A stretch of 9,752 nucleotides of DNA, from assembly GCA_030635025.1 (NCBI GenBank), contig DAOVZQ010000052.1, forward strand, positions 1 to 9,752. The letters are read 5' to 3'. This document shows positions 1-6,049 of the stretch, in pieces (position 1 is the first letter of the stretch; the number at the start of each line of letters is the position of its first letter). Source of the DNA: a bacterium (lineage in GTDB: Bacteria; Krumholzibacteriota; Krumholzibacteriia; LZORAL124-64-63). Under the pieces are notes generated by a model. The model did no database searches. It was not told the DNA's origin and saw nothing but the letters and a program-made list of their open reading frames with translations. Position numbers and translations under genes: made by a program.

Positions 1-1
1 C

Positions 2-40
2 GCATCGAAGGTGACTTTCGGCGTGGCGTTCTGGCTCTAA
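2..40 (+). CDS. Possible 3' end of a plus-strand gene (C-terminal beta-strand-like tail)
   Basis: In the frame starting at base 2 the first 36 bases read ASKVTFGVAFWL and stop at TAA (38-40). The alternating polar/hydrophobic pattern ending in aromatic and hydrophobic residues resembles the last strand of an outer-membrane beta-barrel. If real, the gene converges on the minus-strand lipoprotein and overlaps its stop codon region by 4 bases. Only 12 codons are visible, so this may be chance. The alternative is ordinary intergenic sequence. Confidence 0.3.
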   Translation, partial: ASKVTFGVAFWL

Positions 41-984
41 TCTTCCGGAACAACCGTCCCGGTCAGCACGGCTTCGATGTCGACGAGCGTCGGTATGCCG
101 ACGGGATCGTAGGCGGTGCTGATGTTCAAGGCCCGCCACTCGTGCGTGTACACGGGGCCGACACCCGGCGCGAAGATGGTTACGTAGCACGCGAATGGAT
201 GATGGGTACCGATGATTTCCCCGGTATCGTCGACCATATCCGTGAGCCCCATATCGATCAACGTGAACACTTCCACCGCGCGCTTGTAGGTGATGTCGCC
301 CTGGATCCAGTTCAACTGCCGCACCACCAGACCGTGAAGCCAGATGTCGTCCACGATCTCGGGTACGAGCTGCAGATCGAATGTGGCGCCCAGCCTCAGG
401 GGCGACTGCAGATACAACCAGCTGATATTCGTGCTCAAATCCCCGTACCCGCATATCCGTTCGTCTGTTTTTTCCCAGCAATACCCGGTCACACCATAGG
501 GGCCGAACATGCCATTCGACTTGTCCGGTGCCGGCAAGCGGTCGCGCAGATCGGGCCGGGCCTGCCACAACATGGGCAGGATGCCTCTGCTGAAATCACG
601 TGTGACTGCGGCATCTTTCCCGGGCTCGAGGAATATTTCCGTCAAATGCTGCCCGGTCACTCCGGAATCCGTGGTGATGTCGCCCTCGAAGGAGGTTCGC
701 ATCACGGAGTCATAGTTCGTCGGTGTCTCTGTGTGGGCGAAGGAGGACATGAGCGCTCGCATCTTGTGTATGGTAGGCAGGTCCTCGCTTGATGTCAGCG
801 CCGCGTCAAGTTGAGTAGCCGAGACCGTGCTGCGCAGATCATAGGTCCACGCGCGCCCGTCCTCGCTGGGCCATAGCTCGTCGAGTGTAACGTTGATATC
901 CAGACTGCCGTCACCATCGCAACCAGCGACGATCAGGGCCAGGAACGCAAGCAGACATAGGCAGATCGTGATCTTGACGGTCAT
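37..984 (-). CDS. Lipoprotein of unknown function
   Basis: The 315-residue product starts with a lipoprotein signal: MTVK, a hydrophobic stretch at residues 5-20, then a lipobox VAGC with the lipidated Cys at residue 22. It should therefore be exported by Sec, cut by signal peptidase II and anchored in a membrane. Residue +2 after the Cys is Asp; in enteric bacteria this signals inner-membrane retention, but that rule may not hold here. The mature part opens with a W-P-x-x-x-G-x-x-W-T-Y segment (about residues 38-47). It contains FAPGVGPVY near the C-terminus, a pattern I associate with secreted lipoproteins of FCB-type bacteria that have no known role. The ATG at 984 is preceded by GAGG (993-996 on the plus strand) at 8-nt spacing, and a -10 box lies at 1028-1033, so it probably has its own promoter. 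I do not recognise a catalytic domain. Confidence 0.85.
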   Translation of the reverse strand: MTVKITICLCLLAFLALIVAGCDGDGSLDINVTLDELWPSEDGRAWTYDLRSTVSATQLDAALTSSEDLPTIHKMRALMSSFAHTETPTNYDSVMRTSFEGDITTDSGVTGQHLTEIFLEPGKDAAVTRDFSRGILPMLWQARPDLRDRLPAPDKSNGMFGPYGVTGYCWEKTDERICGYGDLSTNISWLYLQSPLRLGATFDLQLVPEIVDDIWLHGLVVRQLNWIQGDITYKRAVEVFTLIDMGLTDMVDDTGEIIGTHHPFACYVTIFAPGVGPVYTHEWRALNISTAYDPVGIPTLVDIEAVLTGTVVPED

Positions 985-1027
985 GTGGCATACCTCGTTC
1001 GATGAGAGAAGTCGTCTATCTCACACC

Positions 1028-1033
1028 AGTATA
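1028..1033 (-). promoter_or_regulatory. Candidate -10 box for the 984-37 lipoprotein
   Basis: Read on the minus strand this is TATACT, a 5/6 match to TATAAT, 43 bases or more upstream of the ATG. The place where a -35 box would sit (about 1051-1056, read TTTCCT) is a poor match and falls in the T-rich tail of the preceding terminator. Transcription would start near 1021, giving a leader of about 37 nt. Confidence 0.4.
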
Positions 1034-1053
1034 CCCCGATCATTCATACAAGG

Positions 1054-1080
1054 AAAGGCGGCTCCTAGGGAGCCGCCTTT
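1054..1080 (-). terminator. Rho-independent terminator of the 1911-1099 lipoprotein gene
   Basis: A perfect 12-bp stem (1054-1065 with 1069-1080; AAAGGCGGCTCC and its complement) closes a 3-nt loop. It begins 19 bases after the lipoprotein stop codon. On the minus strand it is followed by a T-rich tail, TTTCCTTGT. The symmetric A/T ends would also allow some termination from the other direction. Confidence 0.8.
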
Positions 1081-1098
1081 CGTCGCAATGTAGTCGGT

Positions 1099-1911
1099 TC
1101 AGATGCTGCAATCGACGTCGAACTGGTTCTCGTCCCAGCAGGCCTCCACGCCACCGTTATAGTCCGGGACCATGAGGCTGCCTGTGCCGTCGGTCTCGTT
1201 CCAGCGGATGAAGCTGTCGTCGCCCGTGCCCGCGTCGTGGTGGTCGATACGATGCAGGTTGCCGTCCTCGGAGAAGATCAACTCGTCACCGGTGTCGTCG
1301 CCGGCCAAGGCCACGATGCGCAGTGTGTTGGCGTCGAAACGATTTTCCCAGTATAGCTCACCGGCCGGGGCGCCACTCTGTCCGGCATCGTAGAAGGTCC
1401 AGTGGCCCGTGTTGCCGTTGTCGCGCGTGGTGCCGTCGAACCACAGCTCGTTCTCGAAGCCTTCATCCAATGCGGTCACGCGCATTTCCCAGTCCACATG
1501 ATCGCTGGAGATGGTGCCGCGCAGTCTGATCTGAATTTCCTGCTCGCCATTGACGACGGTATAAATCCACAGCCACGACCCGTCGGGCTGATAACTGGGC
1601 ACCGTGTGGATGGCCAGGGAGAAGGCGGCCATCGGAGGGGCGAGAACCATTTCGGTCATGCCCGTCACTATCACGGCTCGCAGATAGGCGTTGAAGAAGT
1701 TCTGACGACCGGCGGCCTTGTCGTAATCCTTGCCCTGATCGAAGAAGCCCAAATCAACGCTCATCATCTCGGCGTCGGGCAGGATGGGCGCCTCGGCCTG
1801 GGGCTCGGCGGTGGGGCCGAGAGGCGTGTCTTCGCTACAACCCGCGAGGGCCAGGATAGCGGCGGCGACGGTCAGCAGGAGGATGTTTCGGAGTTGGGTG
1901 CGGGTCTTCAT
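1099..1911 (-). CDS. Lipoprotein of unknown function with paired C-terminal cysteines
   Basis: The product has 270 residues. The N-terminus MKTRTQLRNILLLTV is followed by a hydrophobic core and a lipobox LAGC with Cys at residue 25, then S-E-D. I chose the ATG at 1911 rather than the upstream in-frame start at 2022: it puts the signal peptide at the very N-terminus and has GAGGAGA at 1919-1925. The 37 extra residues of the longer form are not signal-like. The mature domain is acidic and rich in Trp/Tyr/Phe alternating with polar residues, which suggests a beta-rich fold. It ends in N-G-G-V-E-A-C-W-D-E-N-Q-F-D-V-D-C-S-I, where two Cys ten residues apart could form a disulfide that pins the tail. 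No family with a known function is recognised. It lies downstream of the beta-barrel gene on the same strand, separated by 197 bases that include a hairpin. Confidence 0.85.
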   Translation of the reverse strand: MKTRTQLRNILLLTVAAAILALAGCSEDTPLGPTAEPQAEAPILPDAEMMSVDLGFFDQGKDYDKAAGRQNFFNAYLRAVIVTGMTEMVLAPPMAAFSLAIHTVPSYQPDGSWLWIYTVVNGEQEIQIRLRGTISSDHVDWEMRVTALDEGFENELWFDGTTRDNGNTGHWTFYDAGQSGAPAGELYWENRFDANTLRIVALAGDDTGDELIFSEDGNLHRIDHHDAGTGDDSFIRWNETDGTGSLMVPDYNGGVEACWDENQFDVDCSI

Positions 1912-1918
1912 GATTTTG

Positions 1919-1925
1919 TCTCCTC
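1919..1925 (-). promoter_or_regulatory. Ribosome binding site deciding the 1911 start
   Basis: Minus-strand GAGGAGA lies 7 nt before the ATG at 1911. It supports the shorter reading that begins with the lipoprotein signal peptide. Confidence 0.75.
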
Positions 1926-2024
1926 GATGGGGTGCGTCTCCGTTGATGGGTGTCTTGCAGACTCTGTGCCGACTCGGCCCGACACAACCAGAGCCGCCCA
2001 ACGCATTGTCATGTATAAACATGA

Positions 2025-2048
2025 GCGACCGCCCCTGGGGGCGGTCGC
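2025..2048 (-). terminator. GC-rich hairpin downstream of the beta-barrel gene
   Basis: GCGACCGCCCC (2025-2035) pairs perfectly with 2038-2048 around a 2-nt centre, so the innermost pairs must open to form a loop. It lies about 60 bases after the stop of the 2663-2109 gene. On the minus strand it is followed by CTCATGTTTATAC, only weakly T-rich. It may be a terminator, an attenuator or a 3'-end stabiliser, which would let some transcription pass into the lipoprotein gene. A smaller stem, GCGGCGT/ACGCCGC (2081-2100), lies between it and the stop codon. Confidence 0.5.
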
Positions 2049-2108
2049 ATCAACGAAACCTGTGGTGGAGACTCACACCCGCGGCGTTTGCTCACGCCGC
2101 TCGGCGAA

Positions 2109-2663
2109 TCAGAAGCGCAAACCGAAGCTCAATGCGCCCGCGCCCATGCTTATGTCGGGCTCCACTCCGGTCAGTCCCTCCATGTAGTCCTTGTACTCGC
2201 CGGGATCGCGCCATGCGACCCAGAAGTCCAGGGCCGCGGACGGCCAATTGTAGCCGATGCCCAGGCCGGCCATGAATCCGGCGAAATCCAGCTCCGGAGA
2301 CGTCGTTTTGGTTGTGGTGTCCAGCTTCAGCGTCTCTTTCCAGTAACCGCCGAGGGCGTACATCTTGAAGCCCAACCGGTTCAGGTTGCTGCCCAGCAGG
2401 AACTGACCGTCGAAGCCATCGAGCTTGAGATCATCGTTTTCTTCGTGGGTGGTGAAATACAGGTGGCCACGAACGGCGGAGCCCGGTCCGAGAGCCATGG
2501 TACCGGTGAGAGCGTAGCCTTCCATGCTTTCATCGTCGTCACCGTCGCTGGTGGTCACGACGTAGACGCCGGCCCCAGCGGTCATGTTCTTGGGAGTCGC
2601 CTGTGCGAGAGCGGCACCGGCGGCCAGGGTCAGGATCAGCAGCAGGACTATTGTGCGGTACAT
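2109..2663 (-). CDS. Small outer-membrane beta-barrel-like protein
   Basis: The product has 184 residues. A Sec signal peptide (MYRTIVLLLILTLAAGAALA) has a likely cut after A20 in an A-L-A motif. The mature chain has many short alternating segments rich in Gly, Tyr, Phe and Leu (for example around GHLYFTTHE, KMYALGGYW and LDFWVAW). It ends in A-L-S-F-G-L-R-F, where the C-terminal Phe after alternating hydrophobics is the usual BAM-recognition signature of outer-membrane barrels. At about 160 mature residues it would suit an eight-strand barrel. I chose ATG 2663 over an in-frame TTG at 2669, because GAAAGG (2670-2675) sits 6 nt upstream and would overlap the alternative. The substrate or role cannot be told. 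It diverges from the transporter gene across a region containing an 18-bp palindrome. Confidence 0.75.
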   Translation of the reverse strand: MYRTIVLLLILTLAAGAALAQATPKNMTAGAGVYVVTTSDGDDDESMEGYALTGTMALGPGSAVRGHLYFTTHEENDDLKLDGFDGQFLLGSNLNRLGFKMYALGGYWKETLKLDTTTKTTSPELDFAGFMAGLGIGYNWPSAALDFWVAWRDPGEYKDYMEGLTGVEPDISMGAGALSFGLRF

Positions 2664-2703
2664 GGTCAACCTTTCGAGCGGGACAAAAGAAAGACGCCCA
2701 GTG

Positions 2704-2732
2704 ACTATGACTCGTTAAAATTCGTATGACAA
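2704..2732 (-). promoter_or_regulatory. Candidate sigma70-type promoter for the beta-barrel gene
   Basis: On the minus strand TTGTCA (2727-2732) matches the -35 consensus at 5/6. After a 17-nt spacer comes CATAGT (2704-2709), a 4/6 -10 box. The predicted start near 2697 gives a leader of about 35 nt. The palindrome at 2747-2764 begins 14 bases upstream of the -35, a normal place for a regulator. Confidence 0.45.
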
Positions 2733-2746
2733 GCATAGCACTTGAT

Positions 2747-2764
2747 ATGATTGTGTACAATCAT
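2747..2764. promoter_or_regulatory. 18-bp palindrome in the divergent intergenic region (possible operator)
   Basis: The sequence ATGATTGTGTACAATCAT has perfect 8-bp arms around a GT centre. It is AT-rich within a GC-rich genome. It sits between the divergent beta-barrel and transporter genes, 83 bases from the first start and 85 from the second. This symmetry and placement fit a dimeric repressor or activator site acting on one or both genes. No regulator gene is in the window, so the binding protein is unknown. Confidence 0.45.
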
Positions 2765-2849
2765 CACAAACAATCACCCACCCGAACAAAAACACCGCCG
2801 CCTCGTAGTCTTCCTGTTCCATAACGACAACCCCTGCTAGGCTTACGCA

Positions 2850-4139
2850 ATGATCCACAAACTGCTCGGAAAAATCACCGGAGTCCGCGACGAGGAGATC
2901 GGCGTCGCCCTCCTGTCGTGTGCCTATTTCTTCTGCGTGCTCTGCGGCTACTACATCCTGCGACCACTGCGCGAAGAGATGGGTCTGGCCGGCGGCGTGA
3001 ACACCTTGCCGCAGCTCTACCTGGTGAACCTGGGCGTGATGCTCCTGGCGGCGCCCGTCTTCGGCCTGCTGGTCAACCGTTTCAAGACGCGCGCCTTCAT
3101 ACCCGCCGTCTACCGCTTCTTCATGCTGAACATGGTGATGTTCTTCGTACTGGCGAAGTTCATGTCCGGGTCGGCCGAAATCACGTTGGGACGTATTTTC
3201 TATGTTTGGGTGAGCGTCTACAACATGTGGGCGGTTTCACTGTTCTGGGCCTTCATGGCCGACGGTTACGACCTGGAGCGCGGCAAGCGCCTGTTCGGCT
3301 TCATCGCCATGGGCGGGACGGTGGGCGCCATCATCGGAGCAAGCATTACCGCCGGACTGGTGGACGTGATCGGCCGGGTGAACCTGATCCTGATCTCCGT
3401 CGTGCTGCTCGAACTCGCGGTGCGCTGCGTCACGAGGTTGAGCCGACGCTTCGCCGACGGCGCCGCGCGTCCCGACTGGCGCGTCACGGACGACACGGCC
3501 CGCGGCAGTTTCCTGAGCGGCATCACCACGACGTTCCGCTCCCCGTACCTGCTGGGCATCAGCGCCTATCTTTTCCTGTACAGCCTGAGTTCCACGTTCC
3601 TGTACTTCGAACAGGCGCATATCGTGGGCGCGGCGGTGGTCGAACGCGCCGCCCGCGCCGCCCTCTTCGCGCGTATCGATTTATGGGTGAACCTGCTCAC
3701 GCTCGCGTTGCAGATCGTGGTGGCGGGACGGTTGATTCCGCGTGTCGGCGTGGGCGTCACCCTGACGTTGCTGCCGCTCTTGACGGTGGCCGGATTCCTC
3801 GTGTTGGGCTGGGCCCCGGTGCTGGTGGTGCTGGTGATTTTCCAGGTGGTCCGCAGGGCCGGCAACTACGCCCTGATCCGCCCGGCGCGCGAAACGTTGT
3901 ACACGATTGTGCCTATCGAACAGAAGTACAAGGCGAAGAGCTTCATCGACACCTTCGTCTATCGCGGCGGCGACGCCCTTGGTGCGGGAGTCTTCGACGC
4001 CCTGATTCGCGCCGGCCTCGGACTGGCCGGCATCGCCTTCACCGCAGTGCCCATCGCCGCCGCCTGGGGCGCCGTGGGACTGTTCCTCGGCGCCGCGCAA
4101 CAGCGGCTGGCCGCCAGACGACAGGAGACGACCCCATGA
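2850..4139 (+). CDS. ATP/ADP-translocase-like (NTP/NDP exchange family) membrane transporter
   Basis: The product is a 429-residue integral inner-membrane protein with about 11-12 hydrophobic helices and an MFS-like layout. A hydrophilic loop at about residues 197-218 separates the halves. Motifs of the AAA/TLC nucleotide-exchange transporter family are visible. Y34-Y-I-L-R-P-L-R-E-E is in the first helix. In the second half R344-P-A-R-E is followed by E357-Q-K-Y-K-A-K-S-F-I-D-T-F and Y371-R-G-G-D. Characterised members exchange ATP/ADP or import nucleotides in parasites and plastids. Distant relatives are common in free-living bacteria, where the substrate is unknown, so nucleotide transport here is not proven. 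The ATG at 2850 has no clear ribosome binding site, while TAGGCT lies exactly at -12 to -7. The stop overlaps the ATG of the next gene (ATGA), showing an operon with the epimerase-like protein. Confidence 0.85.
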   Translation: MIHKLLGKITGVRDEEIGVALLSCAYFFCVLCGYYILRPLREEMGLAGGVNTLPQLYLVNLGVMLLAAPVFGLLVNRFKTRAFIPAVYRFFMLNMVMFFVLAKFMSGSAEITLGRIFYVWVSVYNMWAVSLFWAFMADGYDLERGKRLFGFIAMGGTVGAIIGASITAGLVDVIGRVNLILISVVLLELAVRCVTRLSRRFADGAARPDWRVTDDTARGSFLSGITTTFRSPYLLGISAYLFLYSLSSTFLYFEQAHIVGAAVVERAARAALFARIDLWVNLLTLALQIVVAGRLIPRVGVGVTLTLLPLLTVAGFLVLGWAPVLVVLVIFQVVRRAGNYALIRPARETLYTIVPIEQKYKAKSFIDTFVYRGGDALGAGVFDALIRAGLGLAGIAFTAVPIAAAWGAVGLFLGAAQQRLAARRQETTP

Positions 4140-5254
4140 CCATGCACAGACGCGACTTTCTGAAGACGGCCGCCGCCGGCGGAGCCCTCGCGGGCCTCGG
4201 GACCCTGCTGCCCCGCTCGGCCAACGCGGCGTTCACCCGTCACAAGGCCGCCAAACGCCTGAAAATCCTGGTGCTGGGTGGTACACGGTTTTTGGGACCG
4301 CACACGGTCAAGTACGCGCGTGCTCGCGGTCACGAGGTGACCCTGTTCAATCGCGGCCGCTCCAACCCCGACCTGTTCCAGGACCTGGAACGACTGGTCG
4401 GCGACCGCGACGACCAACTCGAGGCCCTCGAAGGTCGCGAATGGGACGCGGTGATCGACACATGCGGCTACGTCCCGCGCATCGTCAAAATGTCCGCCGA
4501 TCTGCTGCGTGACCATGTGAAGCACTACGTCTTCATATCAACGATCTCCGTCTTCGCCGACTTCAACGAGATCGGCCTCAACGAAGACTCGGCCGTGGGC
4601 AAGATCGACGACGAGTCCATCGAGGACGTGACCGCCGAATCCTACGGTCCGCTCAAGGCCCTGTGCGAGCAGGCCGCCGAGGCGTCCATGCCCGGCCGCG
4701 TCTGCAATATCCGGCCCGGCCTGATCGTCGGCCCATTGGACCGCAGCGACCGTTTCACCTATTGGCCCGTGCGCGTCTCCCAGGGCAGCGAGGTGCTGGC
4801 ACCCCACTCCCCCGACGAACCGACCCAGGTCATCGACGTGCGCGATCTGGCCGAGTTCATCGTCGACTGTATCGAACGTGAAGTCTGCGGCCTGTTCAAT
4901 ACCGTCTCGCCTCCTGGCGAAATGACCATGGGCGAGTTGCTCGACATCAGTAAGCGGATCTCCGGCTCCAACGCCACCTTCACCTGGGCCGACCAGGATT
5001 TCCTGGCCGAGCAGAGCGTGGAGGCCTGGAGCGACATGCCTTGCTGGATCCCCACGACCATGGAAGCGGGCGTGGGCACGATCCGCGTGGACCGTGCCCT
5101 GGCGCAGGGACTGACATTCCGGCCCATCACCGAGACGGTGCGCGATACGCTGGACTGGTGGAAGACACTGCCCGAGACACGGACGCTGAATATGCGGTCT
5201 GGACTGACGGCGGAGCGAGAGGCGGAAGTGCTGGCGGCTTGGCACGAGCGGTAG
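4136..5254 (+). CDS. Tat-exported NAD-dependent epimerase/dehydratase-family protein
   Basis: The product has 372 residues. It opens with a twin-arginine signal, R5-R-D-F-L-K, a short hydrophobic Ala/Gly/Leu stretch and a likely signal peptidase cut near A-N-A (residue 31), so it should be exported folded, with cofactor bound. The mature part is an extended/atypical short-chain dehydrogenase. It has an N-terminal Rossmann motif G48-G-T-R-F-L-G, a strand-end F-I-S-T-I-S-V-F with Ser at 135 and 138, and the catalytic pair Y170-x-x-x-K174 in SYGPLK. The form closest to memory is the family carrying a NRGR segment after the second strand (F-N-R-G-R-S), often annotated as NAD-dependent epimerase or isoflavone-reductase-like; the substrate is unknown. 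The start is ATG 4136 by overlap with the transporter stop; ATG 4142 is also possible and keeps the Tat motif. Such enzymes are normally cytoplasmic, so a Tat signal in front of one is notable. A strong terminator follows. Confidence 0.87.
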   Translation: MTMHRRDFLKTAAAGGALAGLGTLLPRSANAAFTRHKAAKRLKILVLGGTRFLGPHTVKYARARGHEVTLFNRGRSNPDLFQDLERLVGDRDDQLEALEGREWDAVIDTCGYVPRIVKMSADLLRDHVKHYVFISTISVFADFNEIGLNEDSAVGKIDDESIEDVTAESYGPLKALCEQAAEASMPGRVCNIRPGLIVGPLDRSDRFTYWPVRVSQGSEVLAPHSPDEPTQVIDVRDLAEFIVDCIEREVCGLFNTVSPPGEMTMGELLDISKRISGSNATFTWADQDFLAEQSVEAWSDMPCWIPTTMEAGVGTIRVDRALAQGLTFRPITETVRDTLDWWKTLPETRTLNMRSGLTAEREAEVLAAWHER

Positions 5255-5272
5255 TCTGAATACGAGAACAAG

Positions 5273-5309
5273 ACAAGCGCTGGGCCGCGGGGCCCGGCGC
5301 TTGTTGTTT
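5273..5309 (+). terminator. Terminator of the transporter/epimerase operon
   Basis: A 14-bp stem with one T-G wobble (5273-5286 with 5291-5304, ACAAGCGCTGGGCC paired to GGCCCGGCGCTTGT) closes a 4-nt loop. It is followed by TGTTT on the plus strand, 18 bases after the epimerase stop. Its minus-strand exit CTTGTTCT is also T-rich, so it could serve the convergent HD gene too. Confidence 0.8.
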
Positions 5310-5318
5310 AATCTCGCC

Positions 5319-5345
5319 CAGGGTCACACGTGTGACCCTGTTTTT
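5319..5345 (+). terminator. Perfect palindrome followed by T5: second terminator or operator-like site
   Basis: CAGGGTCACAC (5319-5329) is followed directly by its exact complement (5330-5340), then TTTTT (5341-5345). As a hairpin it would open at the central CACGTG. The T-run is on the plus strand only, so it most likely backs up the upstream terminator in this convergent region. The half-site GGTCACA recurs in the hairpin at 6149-6167. Confidence 0.6.
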
Positions 5346-5412
5346 GATCCATGATCTTGACGACTAAAACATGGCTTGGTTTGAATCGCCCACGCAACCC
5401 CAGGTTATTGTC

Positions 5413-5976
5413 TCACAAACCCAGATCATCCCCAACCTGCACCAGCGCCCCAAGCACATGCTCGATAACCTCGGGCAACTCCAGCCCCAGATCTTCGGCC
5501 CCCTCGTGAATATCCTCCCGGCTCACCTTGGCCGCGAAGTCCTTCTTCTTCAGTTTCTTTTTGACCGACTTGACCTTCACCTGCGCGATCTTCTTGTCGG
5601 GCTGGACCATGGCGCAGGCCATGCAAAACCCACAGAGCTCGTCCACCGCGAACAGCCACTTCGCACAATCATCCTCACGCGGCACGCCCGTGTATGAAGC
5701 ATGCGACAGGATGGTGCGCACAAAGGCCTCCGGATAGCCGCGCTCACGCAGTATGTCGGCGCCCTTGAGCGGATGGTCCGGCGCCTCGGGATACATTTCG
5801 TAATCGAAGTCATGCAGCAGGCCCACCGCGCTCCAGTACGCCACATCGTTACCGGTCCGTTCGGCGGCGGCCTTCATGGCTGCCTCTACCGCATAGGCAT
5901 GCCGGCGAAGCCCTTCGGTCTTGGTAAACTCGTGCAGGATGCCAAGGCAATGGTCGCGTTTGAAAAGATCACTCAC
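5413..5976 (-). CDS. HD-superfamily hydrolase (COG2316-like)
   Basis: The 187-residue, probably cytoplasmic, protein has a metal-dependent phosphohydrolase HD fold. Candidate metal ligands are visible: H26 in R-R-H-A-Y, the H55-D56 doublet in L-L-H-D-F-D-Y-E, H68, H92 in I-L-S-H-A-S-Y, and D112. This ordering matches the small stand-alone HD proteins annotated as predicted hydrolases (COG2316), whose substrate is not established. A lysine-rich patch (about residues 128-147, KVKSVKKKLKKK) precedes a conserved-looking F-A-A-K-V-S-R-E-D-I segment and may contact nucleic acid or simply be a surface helix. The start is GTG at 5976, supported by GGGAGGA (5983-5989) with 6-nt spacing. It reads in the same direction as the metallopeptidase gene, separated from it by the structured repeat at 6050-6221, and converges on the epimerase gene. 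Confidence 0.85.
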   Translation of the reverse strand: MSDLFKRDHCLGILHEFTKTEGLRRHAYAVEAAMKAAAERTGNDVAYWSAVGLLHDFDYEMYPEAPDHPLKGADILRERGYPEAFVRTILSHASYTGVPREDDCAKWLFAVDELCGFCMACAMVQPDKKIAQVKVKSVKKKLKKKDFAAKVSREDIHEGAEDLGLELPEVIEHVLGALVQVGDDLGL

Positions 5977-5982
5977 GGTCCG

Positions 5983-5989
5983 TCCTCCC
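5983..5989 (-). promoter_or_regulatory. Ribosome binding site for the GTG start of the HD hydrolase
   Basis: Minus-strand GGGAGGA lies 6 nt before GTG 5976. It is the strongest Shine-Dalgarno match on this strand in the window and supports the non-ATG start. Confidence 0.75.
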
Positions 5990-6049
5990 GGTTGTCCCCA
6001 TTATGGCATGATCCCCCTCAACGGAACACCCATCGACTCCTGAACCCTC

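Noticed and set aside
142..792. Plus-strand open frame of 216 codons opposite the first lipoprotein
   Set aside because: It is His/Arg/Gln-rich with no motif, and the minus strand carries a clear lipobox protein.
1402..2187. Plus-strand open frame of 261 codons opposite the lipoprotein and the barrel tail
   Set aside because: It crosses two terminator-like hairpins and the tail of another gene, has no ribosome binding site and no domain. The minus-strand lipoprotein explains this region.
2918..4135. Plus-strand open frame running through the transporter gene in the same frame as the epimerase
   Set aside because: The translation is Arg/His/Pro-rich with no recognisable domain and overlaps a well-supported membrane protein. 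The Tat signal at 4136 onward shows where the real protein begins.
5371..5697. Plus-strand open frame opposite the HD hydrolase
   Set aside because: It is complementary to a protein with visible HD motifs and a strong ribosome binding site. There is no independent support for it.
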